Shown here piece by piece: positions 36,443 through 44,247 of a stretch of DNA of 64,000 nt (position 1 is the first letter of the stretch; each line of letters starts with the position of its first letter). Both the position numbers and the translations under genes were made by a program. This DNA comes from Actinomycetota bacterium (GTDB taxonomy: Bacteria > Actinomycetota > Actinomycetes > JACCUZ01): the NCBI GenBank assembly GCA_030841035.1, contig JAVEDI010000060.1:1-64000 (forward strand). The letters are read 5' to 3'. The notes under the pieces are model-generated. The model did no database searches. It worked only from the letters and a program-made list of their open reading frames with translations, and was not told the origin of the DNA.

Positions 36443-37099
36443 ATGCAGGTGGCAGCGCGTACCGAGGTCGGCCATGTCCGCAGCCGCAACGAGGACGCCA
36501 TGTACGTCGCTGCGTCGCTCGGCGTGCTCGCCGTGGCAGACGGGCTCGGGGGTCACCCGGACGGCGACCTGGCGAGCCGCACCGTCACCGCCCACCTGGA
36601 GGAGACCGTCGACGCGGCACCGCCGCCCGGCGGCGAGGCGACGGCCGGCTGGCTGGTCGAGTCACTGCTCGCGGCGCACCGCGCGGTGCTCGCCGTGGCC
36701 GCGCAGGACGACGCGCGCACCGGCATGGCAACGACCGCGGTGCTGGGCGTCCTCGGCGCCGAGGAGCTCTGGCTCGCGCACGTCGGCGACAGCCGGGCCT
36801 ACCTGCTGCCCGCCGCCGACGACCTGCGGCCGCTCACCCGTGACCACGGCCTCGGCGGCTACATCACCCAGGCCCTCGGCCTCGACCGCGGCATCGAGCC
36901 CGACGTCACCCACCTCCCCGTGGCGGCCGGTGACCGGGTGCTGCTGTGCACCGACGGGCTCACGAACATGGTCTCGGACAAGGAGATCGCCCGGCTGCTC
37001 GGCGAGGGAGACGTGCAACGTGCGGTCGACGGGCTGGTGGACGCGGCGCTCGCGGCCGGCGGCATCGACAACGTCACCGTCGTGGTGGCCGAGGCCTGA
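36443..37099 (+). CDS. PP2C-family serine/threonine phosphatase
   Basis: This 218-residue protein is a bare PP2C catalytic domain. It has RSRNEDAMYVA, VADGLGGHPDGDLAS (metal Asp), HVGDSRAYLL, LLCTDGLTNMVSD (metal Asp) and the final IDNVTVVVAEA (metal Asp). It would remove phosphate from Ser/Thr in a soluble partner. No Ser/Thr kinase gene is nearby, and it has no membrane or FHA domain. It diverges from the MFS gene and ends 3 bp before the convergent DUF1116 gene. Confidence 0.9.
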   Translation: MQVAARTEVGHVRSRNEDAMYVAASLGVLAVADGLGGHPDGDLASRTVTAHLEETVDAAPPPGGEATAGWLVESLLAAHRAVLAVAAQDDARTGMATTAVLGVLGAEELWLAHVGDSRAYLLPAADDLRPLTRDHGLGGYITQALGLDRGIEPDVTHLPVAAGDRVLLCTDGLTNMVSDKEIARLLGEGDVQRAVDGLVDAALAAGGIDNVTVVVAEA

Positions 37100-37102
37100 C
37101 CG

Positions 37103-38497
37103 CTACACCGGGACGGCAGCGGCCAGCGCGCGCAGCGCTGCGGGGAAGATCTCGGCCGGAGGGTTGACGATGCCGGCGCCGACCTGGCCGGTGCCCGCGA
37201 CGCGTCCGGCCATGCCGGTGTTGATGTGCGGCAGCAGCCCGGTGCGTACGACGCGGGTCACGTCGATGCCCGTGGGTGTCCCGCGGAACTCGAGCACCGG
37301 GATCTGGTACGTCGTGCTCTCGGCGAGCGTGATGTCGTACATCAGCTGCGTGGCCTCGATCGCGTCGGACACCGAGCCGCCCACGAAGCGCACGATCGCC
37401 GGTGCCGCGGCCATCGCGAAACCGCCGATGCCGGCGGTCTCGGTGATCGCCGAGTCGCCGATGTCCGGGTTGGCGTCCAGCGGGCCGTAGGAGCCGAGGA
37501 AGAGCCCGTCGGGGGTGTTCGCCGGTGCGGTGAACCACTCGTCGCCCGTTCCCGAGACCTGGATGCCGAAGTCGGTCCCGTTGCGCGCCATCGCCACGAC
37601 GAGCGTCGAACCCGTCACGTCGCGCGCCGCGTCGGTGGCCAGCTTGCAGGCGGGCATGGCGAGGTTCAGGAAGAAGTGGTCGTTGCCGGCCACGAACCGC
37701 GCGACCTCGGCGACGTCGGCGGCCGGTGCGCCGGAGTCGATCAGCCCCGGCAGCACCTCGCGGAGAAACATCAGCGTCCCGGCCCGGTTGCGGTTGTGCC
37801 CCTCGTCGCCCATCTGCAGCATCTGCGCCGCGATCGACGTGATGTCGACCGGTCCGTGCGACCGCACCGCGGTCCGCAGCAGGGGGCCGAGCACGTCGTT
37901 CATCCAGCGCAGCCGTTCGACGACCTCGGGGCCGTAGGCGCCGTAGCGCAGCACCTTGCCCAGCCCCTCGTTCAGCGAGCACCACGCCGTGCCGCCGTGC
38001 TGCGGGTCGCGCAGCTCGAAGAGCCACATCGAGGGGCTGACCACACCGGCCATCGGGCCGACGGTGCGGTGGTGGTGGCAGGGGTCGAGCCCGATCCCGC
38101 CGGCCGCCAGCTCCTGCTCGGCCTGCGCGGGGTCCTCGGCCAGGTCCTCGAGCAGCATCGCGCCGATGAGTGCCCCGCGCAGCGGCCCGGAGGCGCGCTC
38201 CCGGTCGATCGGGGGGCCGGCGTGCAGGAACGAGCCGCGCTCGAGCCCGAGCGCCTCGGCGGCGGGTCGCACGTCGACCAGCTCGGCCCCCGCGGACAGC
38301 AGGCGCCCCACGGCCGTGCGGTTGGCCTCCTCCCGGCGGGGGTCGCCCATGACCCGGGCCAGGTCCTGCTCGGTGCCGGGCTCGGGCGGGCGCCAGTCGA
38401 CCCGGGTGACCGGCACGGCCTGCGCCTGCGCGGCGTCGGCGAACAGCGGCACCCCGGCGCTCACGACGGCCAGCGGCGAGTCGAGCAGGCCGCTCAT
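37103..38497 (-). CDS. allG: DUF1116 protein, AllG/YlbE-type carbamoyltransferase subunit
   Basis: The 464-residue protein is a DUF1116 member with its typical blocks: VTRVDWRPPEPG near the start, DPCHHHRTVGPMAGV, FELRDPQHGG, MGDEGHNRNRAGT, and NIDGLF-like NTPDGLFLG. In E. coli ylbE (allG), with fdrA (allF) and ylbF (allH), encodes oxamate carbamoyltransferase. That enzyme makes carbamoyl phosphate in the last step of allantoin use. Here the gene is the third of the coupled set and overlaps fdrA by ATGA. Substrate in this organism is not known. Confidence 0.85.
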   Translation of the reverse strand: MSGLLDSPLAVVSAGVPLFADAAQAQAVPVTRVDWRPPEPGTEQDLARVMGDPRREEANRTAVGRLLSAGAELVDVRPAAEALGLERGSFLHAGPPIDRERASGPLRGALIGAMLLEDLAEDPAQAEQELAAGGIGLDPCHHHRTVGPMAGVVSPSMWLFELRDPQHGGTAWCSLNEGLGKVLRYGAYGPEVVERLRWMNDVLGPLLRTAVRSHGPVDITSIAAQMLQMGDEGHNRNRAGTLMFLREVLPGLIDSGAPAADVAEVARFVAGNDHFFLNLAMPACKLATDAARDVTGSTLVVAMARNGTDFGIQVSGTGDEWFTAPANTPDGLFLGSYGPLDANPDIGDSAITETAGIGGFAMAAAPAIVRFVGGSVSDAIEATQLMYDITLAESTTYQIPVLEFRGTPTGIDVTRVVRTGLLPHINTGMAGRVAGTGQVGAGIVNPPAEIFPAALRALAAAVPV

Positions 38498-40011
38498 CGG
38501 GCCACCTCCAGCAGGTCGACGGCGTGGCGGGCGGCGGCCGCGTTGGACAGGTGGACCGACGCCCCCGCGGCCACGAAGGCCTCCGCCTGCCGCTCGAGCC
38601 CCTGCGGGTCATCGAGGGTGCCGCACAGCGAGAGCACGACGGCCAGGTCACGCCCGGCGTCCCCGGCGGTCCGCAGCGCCGCGGCCACGGCGGCGGCCAG
38701 CTGCGCTGCAGGGTCCGGGTGCGCGCCGTGCCCGAGCACGACGTCGAGCAGCAGCACGCTGCCCTCTCCCGCGGCGCCGTCCGCCACGCGGGCCGCCTCC
38801 AGCGCCAGCCGGTCGAGCCGGCTGCGCTGGTCGATCATCGGGTGCGGCCGGCCCCGCGTCAGGGCGTCGTCGCCGAAGTCGATCATCAGGTGCCCCTCGG
38901 CGTCGAGGCTCGGGCCGAGCGCGAGCGACGGGTCGAGCGGGATGTTGGAGCGCACCGGCGCGTCCGGGCCCAGCAGGTCGGCGGCGATCAGCATCGCCTC
39001 GTCGCACAGCGTGCCGCCGGCGAAGAGGCCGCGAAGCCGGCGGTAGCGGCCGGGAGAGTCCGCCGCGGCCGGCCAGGACCGCGGGTCCCTCCACGCGACT
39101 CCCGCCGCGGCGGCCGCGCGTGCTGCCGCGGCGGTCAGGTCGGGACGGCCGCGGCCCAGGACCGCGAACTGCACCGGCGTGGCCAACCCGTCGACGTACG
39201 ACGCGAGGTCCGCCGCCACCTCCTCGGCCGCCGGCTTGGACACCACGACGATCAGCTCGGTCGCCGGATCGGCGTCGAGCATGGCCAGCGCCTGCTTGGT
39301 GGAGCGCCCCGCCACCGCACTGGACAGGTCGCGCCCGCCCACCCCGAGGCAGTGGCTGACGCCGACGCCGGCGCCGGCCAGCAGGCACATCACCTGCTGA
39401 GCGCCGGTGCCGGACGCGGCCACGATGCCGACCGGGCCCGACGGCACCGCGTTGGCGAAGCCGAGCCCGACGCCCCCCACGGCAGCGGTGCCGCAGTCGG
39501 GGCCCATCACCAGCAGCCCGCGGCGGGCTCCCTCGTCCTTGAGCCGGATCTCCTGCTCGACCGGCACGTTGTCGCTGAAGAGCAGCACCGACAGGCCCGC
39601 CTCCAGGGCATCGATGGCCTCGCTGAACGCGTGCTGCCCGGGGACCGATACGAGCGCGACGGTGGCGTCCGGGGTGCGGCGCGCGGCGGCGCCGACGGTG
39701 CGGGCGGCCGGCGCCGTGCCCAGCCCCGTGTCGCCGCCGCCCGACCAGGACGCGGCCAGCGCTGCCTCCGTCGCGGCCCGGGCGCGGACGAGGGCGTCCT
39801 CGTCGGCGGCCTGCACGGCCAGCACCAGGTCGGCGGGGCCGACTCCCTCGGGCACCTCGAAGCCCATGCCGCGCAGCACGTCGAGGTTGAGCTCGGTGCC
39901 CATCGCGACCTGTGCCGCCACGACGCCCTCGACGCCGGCGACCGTCCGGCTGACCTGCATCAGGGTCACCGAGTCGTGGTAGGACCTGCGCCTCACCTCG
40001 ACGACGTTCAT
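38494..40011 (-). CDS. fdrA: FdrA family protein (AllF-type)
   Basis: The 505-residue protein has the FdrA start MNVVEVRRRSYHDSVTLM. It continues with two succinyl-CoA synthetase-like halves: VALVSVPGQHAFSEAIDALE, MGPDCGTAAVGGVGLGFANA, and later HPMIDQRSRL plus LLLDVVLGHGAHPDPA. These folds handle acyl or carbamoyl phosphates. With DUF1116 and DUF2877 it matches the three-gene oxamate carbamoyltransferase. It is coupled at both ends by ATGA. A carbamate kinase gene, usual in E. coli, is absent here. Confidence 0.88.
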   Translation of the reverse strand: MNVVEVRRRSYHDSVTLMQVSRTVAGVEGVVAAQVAMGTELNLDVLRGMGFEVPEGVGPADLVLAVQAADEDALVRARAATEAALAASWSGGGDTGLGTAPAARTVGAAARRTPDATVALVSVPGQHAFSEAIDALEAGLSVLLFSDNVPVEQEIRLKDEGARRGLLVMGPDCGTAAVGGVGLGFANAVPSGPVGIVAASGTGAQQVMCLLAGAGVGVSHCLGVGGRDLSSAVAGRSTKQALAMLDADPATELIVVVSKPAAEEVAADLASYVDGLATPVQFAVLGRGRPDLTAAAARAAAAAGVAWRDPRSWPAAADSPGRYRRLRGLFAGGTLCDEAMLIAADLLGPDAPVRSNIPLDPSLALGPSLDAEGHLMIDFGDDALTRGRPHPMIDQRSRLDRLALEAARVADGAAGEGSVLLLDVVLGHGAHPDPAAQLAAAVAAALRTAGDAGRDLAVVLSLCGTLDDPQGLERQAEAFVAAGASVHLSNAAAARHAVDLLEVAR

Positions 40012-40850
40012 GCGCAGACCTTCCGTGCGGCGAGGGTGGCGGGCGCCAGACCGGCGAGCGAGACGCCGTGGGCGAGCGCGGCGCCGGAGGAGTGGCCGAC
40101 GGCGAGCAACCGTACGACGGCCCTGTCGAGGCCGGTGCCCCCCGGGTGGGTCAGCCGGTCGACCACGTCGAGCAACGCCGCGACGCCGAGCCCGCCCGCG
40201 GCATGGCGCAGCAGCGCCGCGCTCAGGGCGGTCGTGCGGCCGGGGGCGTGGGCGCGCACCTCGGCGCCCAGGTCGGCCCCCAGCTGCTGCGCCCCGGGCC
40301 GGGCGGCCAGGGCGACGAGAGCTCCGGCGAGCACGTCGTCGCCGGCCGGGGTGAGGCCGTCGCCGAGGCCGACCAGCCCGACGACCGCGTCGCGGCACCC
40401 TCCCCGGCCGGGCCGGGCGAGCCACTCGGCCAGGGGGGCGCCCGCCCGGGCGAGCGCGGGGTCCGGAGCGGGCAGCAGCGCCCGCAGCCGACGCATGGCG
40501 TGGCCGTCCGCAGCACCGCGACGCGGTCGCCGCGGCGCCCACCAGCGCACCACCTCGACGCGCAGCGGCCCGACGGTCAGCCCCCGGCCGTCAGCAGCGG
40601 CCCGCTGGCCGGGGCGCACCGCGCGAAACGGCCGAGCCGCCGATCGGTCGGCCAGCACGACCGCGCACGGCAGGCGCAGGGCGTCGTAGGTCTCGAGGGC
40701 GAGGATCTCGGGCGCCGCCGCGGCGGCGGCCAGCTCCAGGTAGACCGCAGAGCCGAAGACGCCGACGACCCGCCCCCGTGCGGGGGGACCCCCCTGCAGC
40801 ACCGGGCGCAGCACGTCGCTGGCAGCCGCGGGCCTGGCGGGCGGGGGCAC
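40008..40850 (-). CDS. allH: DUF2877 protein (AllH/YlbF-type)
   Basis: The 280-residue protein carries the DUF2877 signature LVGLGDGLTPAGDDVLAGAL near residue 160 and the later LLRHAAGGLG. In E. coli the equivalent subunit is YlbF (AllH). The start is uncertain: I chose the GTG at 40850 with AAGGGA about ten bases upstream because sequence before it is Arg/His-rich and not conserved. It is the first gene of the minus-strand set and diverges from the permease gene, with a palindrome in between. Confidence 0.78.
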   Translation of the reverse strand: MPPPARPAAASDVLRPVLQGGPPARGRVVGVFGSAVYLELAAAAAAPEILALETYDALRLPCAVVLADRSAARPFRAVRPGQRAAADGRGLTVGPLRVEVVRWWAPRRPRRGAADGHAMRRLRALLPAPDPALARAGAPLAEWLARPGRGGCRDAVVGLVGLGDGLTPAGDDVLAGALVALAARPGAQQLGADLGAEVRAHAPGRTTALSAALLRHAAGGLGVAALLDVVDRLTHPGGTGLDRAVVRLLAVGHSSGAALAHGVSLAGLAPATLAARKVCA

Positions 40851-40943
40851 GGGCAGGGAGTCCCTTCGTCGGTTGTGGTGACCGTAGTGCCTACGCACCG
40901 GCCCGGCATCACGTCCCGCGCCGGTGCCCGGTCCGCGCGGAAC

Positions 40944-40968
40944 GAGTTTGTCCGAACCCCACAAACTC
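40944..40968. promoter_or_regulatory. Operator-like inverted repeat between allH and the permease
   Basis: GAGTTTGT (40944-40951) and ACAAACTC (40961-40968) form a perfect 8-bp inverted repeat with nine bases between, about 94 bp before allH and 160 bp before the permease gene. Its AT-richness stands out in this GC-rich gap. It may bind a regulator shared by both transcripts; no regulator gene of the island was found. Confidence 0.55.
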
Positions 40969-41127
40969 CTCGGTCACGGTCTTGGCGCCCGCTGCCGGTG
41001 CCGCCTCCCACACCAGGGTCTAGGTTTCCGGCACTCTGATCGCGGTGTGGCGCCCGTCGCACCGCGATCGCCACACGGTGCACCGCCCCGGTCACCGGTG
41101 GGCACAGTCTCGAGGAGGGCGCGCGCG

Positions 41128-42654
41128 ATGGCATTCAGCTGGGATGTCGTGTACGGCGGCAAGACCCCGCCGCCGGGTCAGGTGGTCCGACCCGGAGAGC
41201 GGCTGTCGTGGCCGCGCACCATCGGTCTCGGTGCTCAGCACGTCGTGGCCATGTTCGGCGCGACGTTCGTGTTCCCGGTGATCATGGGCCTCAACCCGAA
41301 CGTGGCGATCATGTTCTCCGGGGTCGCCACGATCATGTTCCTGCTGATCGTCAACGGCAAGGTGCCCAGCTACCTCGGCACCAGCGCGTCGTTCGTGGCC
41401 GCGGTCGGCGCGATCCGGGCGCAGGGCGGCGACAGCTCCGACGTGACCGGCGCCATCCTGGTCTCGGGCCTGCTGCTCGCAGCGGTGGGCGTCTTCGTGC
41501 ACTACGCCGGTGCCGAGCTGGTGCACCGGGTGCTGCCGCCCGCGGTCACCGGCGCGGTCGTCATGCTGATCGGCTTCAACCTGGCGCCGGTGGTCGCGGG
41601 CATCTACTGGCCGCAGGACCAGTACGTCGCCCTGCTCACCATGACCGCGGTCATCCTGATGGCGGTGCTGCTGAAGGGGTTCTGGTCGCGGATCGCGATC
41701 TTCCTCGGGCTGATCTTCGGCTACGTCATCTCCTGGGTCTTCGACCTCGTGTTCGGACCGATCACCGCCTTCTCGCCGGCCGACGGCAAGGAGACGGTGC
41801 ACGACCGCATCAGCTGGGCGGCCGTCAAGACCGCCGACTGGATCGGTCTCCCCGACGGCACCAAGATCGTCGGCGGCAAGGAGGTCCCGGGGTTCCACGC
41901 GCCGACGTTCTCCCTGGCGTTCATCCTCCTGGTGGTGCCCTCGGTCATCGCCCTGATCGCGGAGAACACCGGTCACGTCAAGGCGGTCGCGGAGATGACC
42001 AAGGACGACCTGGACCCCTACCTCGGCCGGGCGTTGCTCGGTGACGGCCTGGGCACCACGGTCGCCTCGGCGTTCGGCGGCTCGCCCACCACGACGTACG
42101 CGGAGAACATCGGCGTGATGGCGGCCACCCGCGTCTACTCGACGGCGGCCTACTACGTCGCGGCGATCGTGGCGATCCTGTTCGGGCTGTGCCCGAAGTT
42201 CGGCGCGATCATCAACGCGACGCCGGGTGGCGTGCTCGGCGGCATCACGGTCGTGCTCTACGGGATGATCGGCCTGCTCGGCGCCAAGATCTGGATCGAG
42301 AACCGGGTGGACTTCGCCAACCCGATCAACCTGGTGCCGCTCGCAGCCGGCATCGTCGCCGGTATCGGCGGGGTACAGATGAAGTTCACCGACGACTTCT
42401 CGGTCGGCGGCATCGCGCTCGGCACGATCGTGACCGTGGTCGGCTACCACCTGGTGCGTTCGCTGGCCCCGGCCTACATGCGTGAGGCGCTCAAGCCCGG
42501 CCACAGCTTCGACGACGGCACGGTGATCGCCGTCGGGCGCACCGGCGAGCACGGGGCACTCGGCGAAGGCGTCGAGGAGGGGCTGGAGGGGCGCGGCGAC
42601 GACGTCCCGCCGGCGCCGCGCCAGGATCACGACAGTCCACAGCCGCGGCCCTGA
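41128..42654 (+). CDS. NCS2 family xanthine/uracil permease
   Basis: This 508-residue permease has 12-14 membrane segments. It carries the NCS2 blocks GLGAQHVVAMFGATFVFPVI near the start and SPTTTYAENIGVMAATRVYS near residue 325, which contains the family's substrate-binding acidic residue. It also has ATPGGVLGGITVVLYGMIGL. Members bring uracil, xanthine or urate into the cell with protons. The ATG has GAGGAGGG upstream. The C-terminal ~45 residues are hydrophilic. It faces the carbamoyltransferase set across a shared promoter region and precedes the molybdenum hydroxylase genes. Confidence 0.93.
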   Translation: MAFSWDVVYGGKTPPPGQVVRPGERLSWPRTIGLGAQHVVAMFGATFVFPVIMGLNPNVAIMFSGVATIMFLLIVNGKVPSYLGTSASFVAAVGAIRAQGGDSSDVTGAILVSGLLLAAVGVFVHYAGAELVHRVLPPAVTGAVVMLIGFNLAPVVAGIYWPQDQYVALLTMTAVILMAVLLKGFWSRIAIFLGLIFGYVISWVFDLVFGPITAFSPADGKETVHDRISWAAVKTADWIGLPDGTKIVGGKEVPGFHAPTFSLAFILLVVPSVIALIAENTGHVKAVAEMTKDDLDPYLGRALLGDGLGTTVASAFGGSPTTTYAENIGVMAATRVYSTAAYYVAAIVAILFGLCPKFGAIINATPGGVLGGITVVLYGMIGLLGAKIWIENRVDFANPINLVPLAAGIVAGIGGVQMKFTDDFSVGGIALGTIVTVVGYHLVRSLAPAYMREALKPGHSFDDGTVIAVGRTGEHGALGEGVEEGLEGRGDDVPPAPRQDHDSPQPRP

Positions 42655-42681
42655 CGACCGTCCCCACCCGTCGTTCCTGCC

Positions 42682-42734
42682 GTGATCGTGAGGGGATCCG
42701 GCACCGTTGTGGTGCCGATCTCCCTCACGATCAC
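42682..42734. repeat. 53-bp palindromic element, copy E
   Basis: Outer arms GTGATCGTGAGG (42682-42693) and CCTCACGATCAC (42723-42734) and the inner CGGCACC/GGTGCCG stem are perfect. The middle (GGATC/ATCTC) does not fully pair. It lies between the permease stop and coxM. Confidence 0.9.
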
Positions 42735-42757
42735 GACGAGGGGCCGCCGACGAGCGA

Positions 42758-42794
42758 CATCCGGGTGGGGAAGCGAGACTTCCCCACCCGGATG
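42758..42794. promoter_or_regulatory. Perfect 16-bp inverted repeat before coxM
   Basis: CATCCGGGTGGGGAAG (42758-42773) is complementary to CTTCCCCACCCGGATG (42779-42794) with a 5-nt loop. It ends 15 bases before the coxM GTG. No T tract follows. It may be the terminator of the permease gene, or an operator covering the -35 region of coxM (CAGGAT at 42798-42803 could be the -10). Confidence 0.6.
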
Positions 42795-42809
42795 CGGCAG
42801 GATCACCGC

Positions 42810-43673
42810 GTGAAACCCTCGCCGTTCGGTTACGCCGCACCGGCGACCGTCGAGGAGGCGCTCGCGGTCCTCGCGCAGGTCGGCGACGACGCCAAGGTGC
42901 TCGCCGGCGGCCAGAGCCTGCTGCCGATCCTCAACATGCGCCTCGCCGCGCCCGCTCACCTGGTCGACGTCAACCGGCTGCGCGAGCTGGCCTACGTCCG
43001 CGCCGAGGAGGGCGGCGTCCGCGTCGGCGCGCTCGCCCGACACGTCGACGTCGAGCGCTCGGTGCCGGCGTACGACGCCCTGCCGCTGCTGCGTCAGGCG
43101 CTGCAGCTGGTCGCGCACCCCGTCATCCGCAACCGTGGCACCACCGTCGGCAGCCTGGCCCATGCCGACCCGAGCGGCGAGATGACCGCCGTGCTGGCCC
43201 TGACCGGCGGCAGCGTCGTGGCGGCGCGGCGCGGATCGACCCGGACCGTCGCGGCGGCCGACTTCTTCCTCGGCCCGCTCGAGTCGGCGCTGGAACCGGG
43301 CGAGCTGGCGGTGTCGGCGTTCTTCCCGTCGTTTCCGGCGCGCACCGGCACGACGTTCCTCGAGGTCGCGAGGCGGCACGGCGACTACGCCGTCTGCGGG
43401 CTCGCGGCCGCGGTGACCCTCGCGGCCGACGGCACGGTGACGGCGGCCCGCGCGTCCTACATCTCGGTCGGCGGCACGCCTGTGGTGATCGACTTCACCG
43501 AGCTGCTGGCCGGGAGCGCTCCGGACGAGTCCGGCTGGCACGCAGCGGGCGAGCTGGCGCGCCAGCAGGTCGAGCCCGAGGCCGACATCCACGCGAGCGC
43601 CGACTACCGGCGTCACCTGGTGGGCGTGCTGACCCGCCGGGCGCTGGGCGAGGCCGCGGGGCGCGCCGCGTGA
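42810..43673 (+). CDS. coxM: FAD-binding subunit of a molybdenum hydroxylase (CoxM-type)
   Basis: The 287-residue flavoprotein has the FAD motifs AGGQSLLPILNMRLA near residue 34 and TTVGSLAHADPSGEM near 110, as in CoxM and the XdhB-type subunits. It passes electrons from the FeS subunit to an external acceptor. The GTG at 42810 was chosen because conserved sequence (KPSPFGYAAPATVEEAL) starts there; an ATG at 42792 lies inside a hairpin. It is first in the coxM-coxS-coxL-coxG order. Confidence 0.92.
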   Translation: MKPSPFGYAAPATVEEALAVLAQVGDDAKVLAGGQSLLPILNMRLAAPAHLVDVNRLRELAYVRAEEGGVRVGALARHVDVERSVPAYDALPLLRQALQLVAHPVIRNRGTTVGSLAHADPSGEMTAVLALTGGSVVAARRGSTRTVAAADFFLGPLESALEPGELAVSAFFPSFPARTGTTFLEVARRHGDYAVCGLAAAVTLAADGTVTAARASYISVGGTPVVIDFTELLAGSAPDESGWHAAGELARQQVEPEADIHASADYRRHLVGVLTRRALGEAAGRAA

Positions 43674-43719
43674 CACCTGCCCGACGGTGCCTCCGACGGT
43701 GCCCGCGACGGTGTCCGGC

Positions 43720-44247
43720 ATGACCGCGGTGCACGACACGACGACCGGTGAGCCGCTGCACGACGTACGGCTGCGGGTCAACGACGTGTGGCAGGAGGCG
43801 CGGGTGCCGGCGCGCCGGCTGCTCTCGGACTTCCTGCGCCACGACCTGCGGCTGACCGGCACCCACGTCGGGTGCGAGCACGGCGTCTGCGGTGCGTGCA
43901 CCGTGCTCCTCGACGGGGCCCCGGTGCGCTCGTGCCTGCTCCTCGCGGTCACGGTGTCCGGGCAGTCGGTCACCACGGTCGAGGGACTGGGCAGCCCCGA
44001 GGCCATGCACCCGGTGCAACAGGCGTTCCGCGAGTGCCACGGGCTGCAGTGCGGCTTCTGCACTCCGGGCTTCCTCACGACGGCCGCGGCCTACCTCGCC
44101 CAGCACCCGTCGCCCACCGAGGCGGAGGCGCGGGAGGCGATCAGCGGAAACCTGTGCCGCTGCACCGGCTACCAGAACATCGTCAGGTCGGTGCTGCGCG
44201 CGGCTGAGATCGCCCGCGAGCGAACCCCGTCGGCGAGCGACCGGTGA
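43720..44247 (+). CDS. coxS: [2Fe-2S] subunit of a molybdenum hydroxylase (CoxS-type)
   Basis: The 175-residue ferredoxin-type subunit holds two [2Fe-2S] clusters. The N-terminal plant-type site is C52, C57, C60 and C72 (GCEHGVCGACTV), and the C-terminal site C111, C114, C146 and C148 (CGFCTPG, NLCRCTG). It links the molybdenum site of CoxL to the FAD of CoxM. The stop overlaps coxL by GTGA. All eight Cys are present, so it should be functional. Confidence 0.95.
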   Translation: MTAVHDTTTGEPLHDVRLRVNDVWQEARVPARRLLSDFLRHDLRLTGTHVGCEHGVCGACTVLLDGAPVRSCLLLAVTVSGQSVTTVEGLGSPEAMHPVQQAFRECHGLQCGFCTPGFLTTAAAYLAQHPSPTEAEAREAISGNLCRCTGYQNIVRSVLRAAEIARERTPSASDR

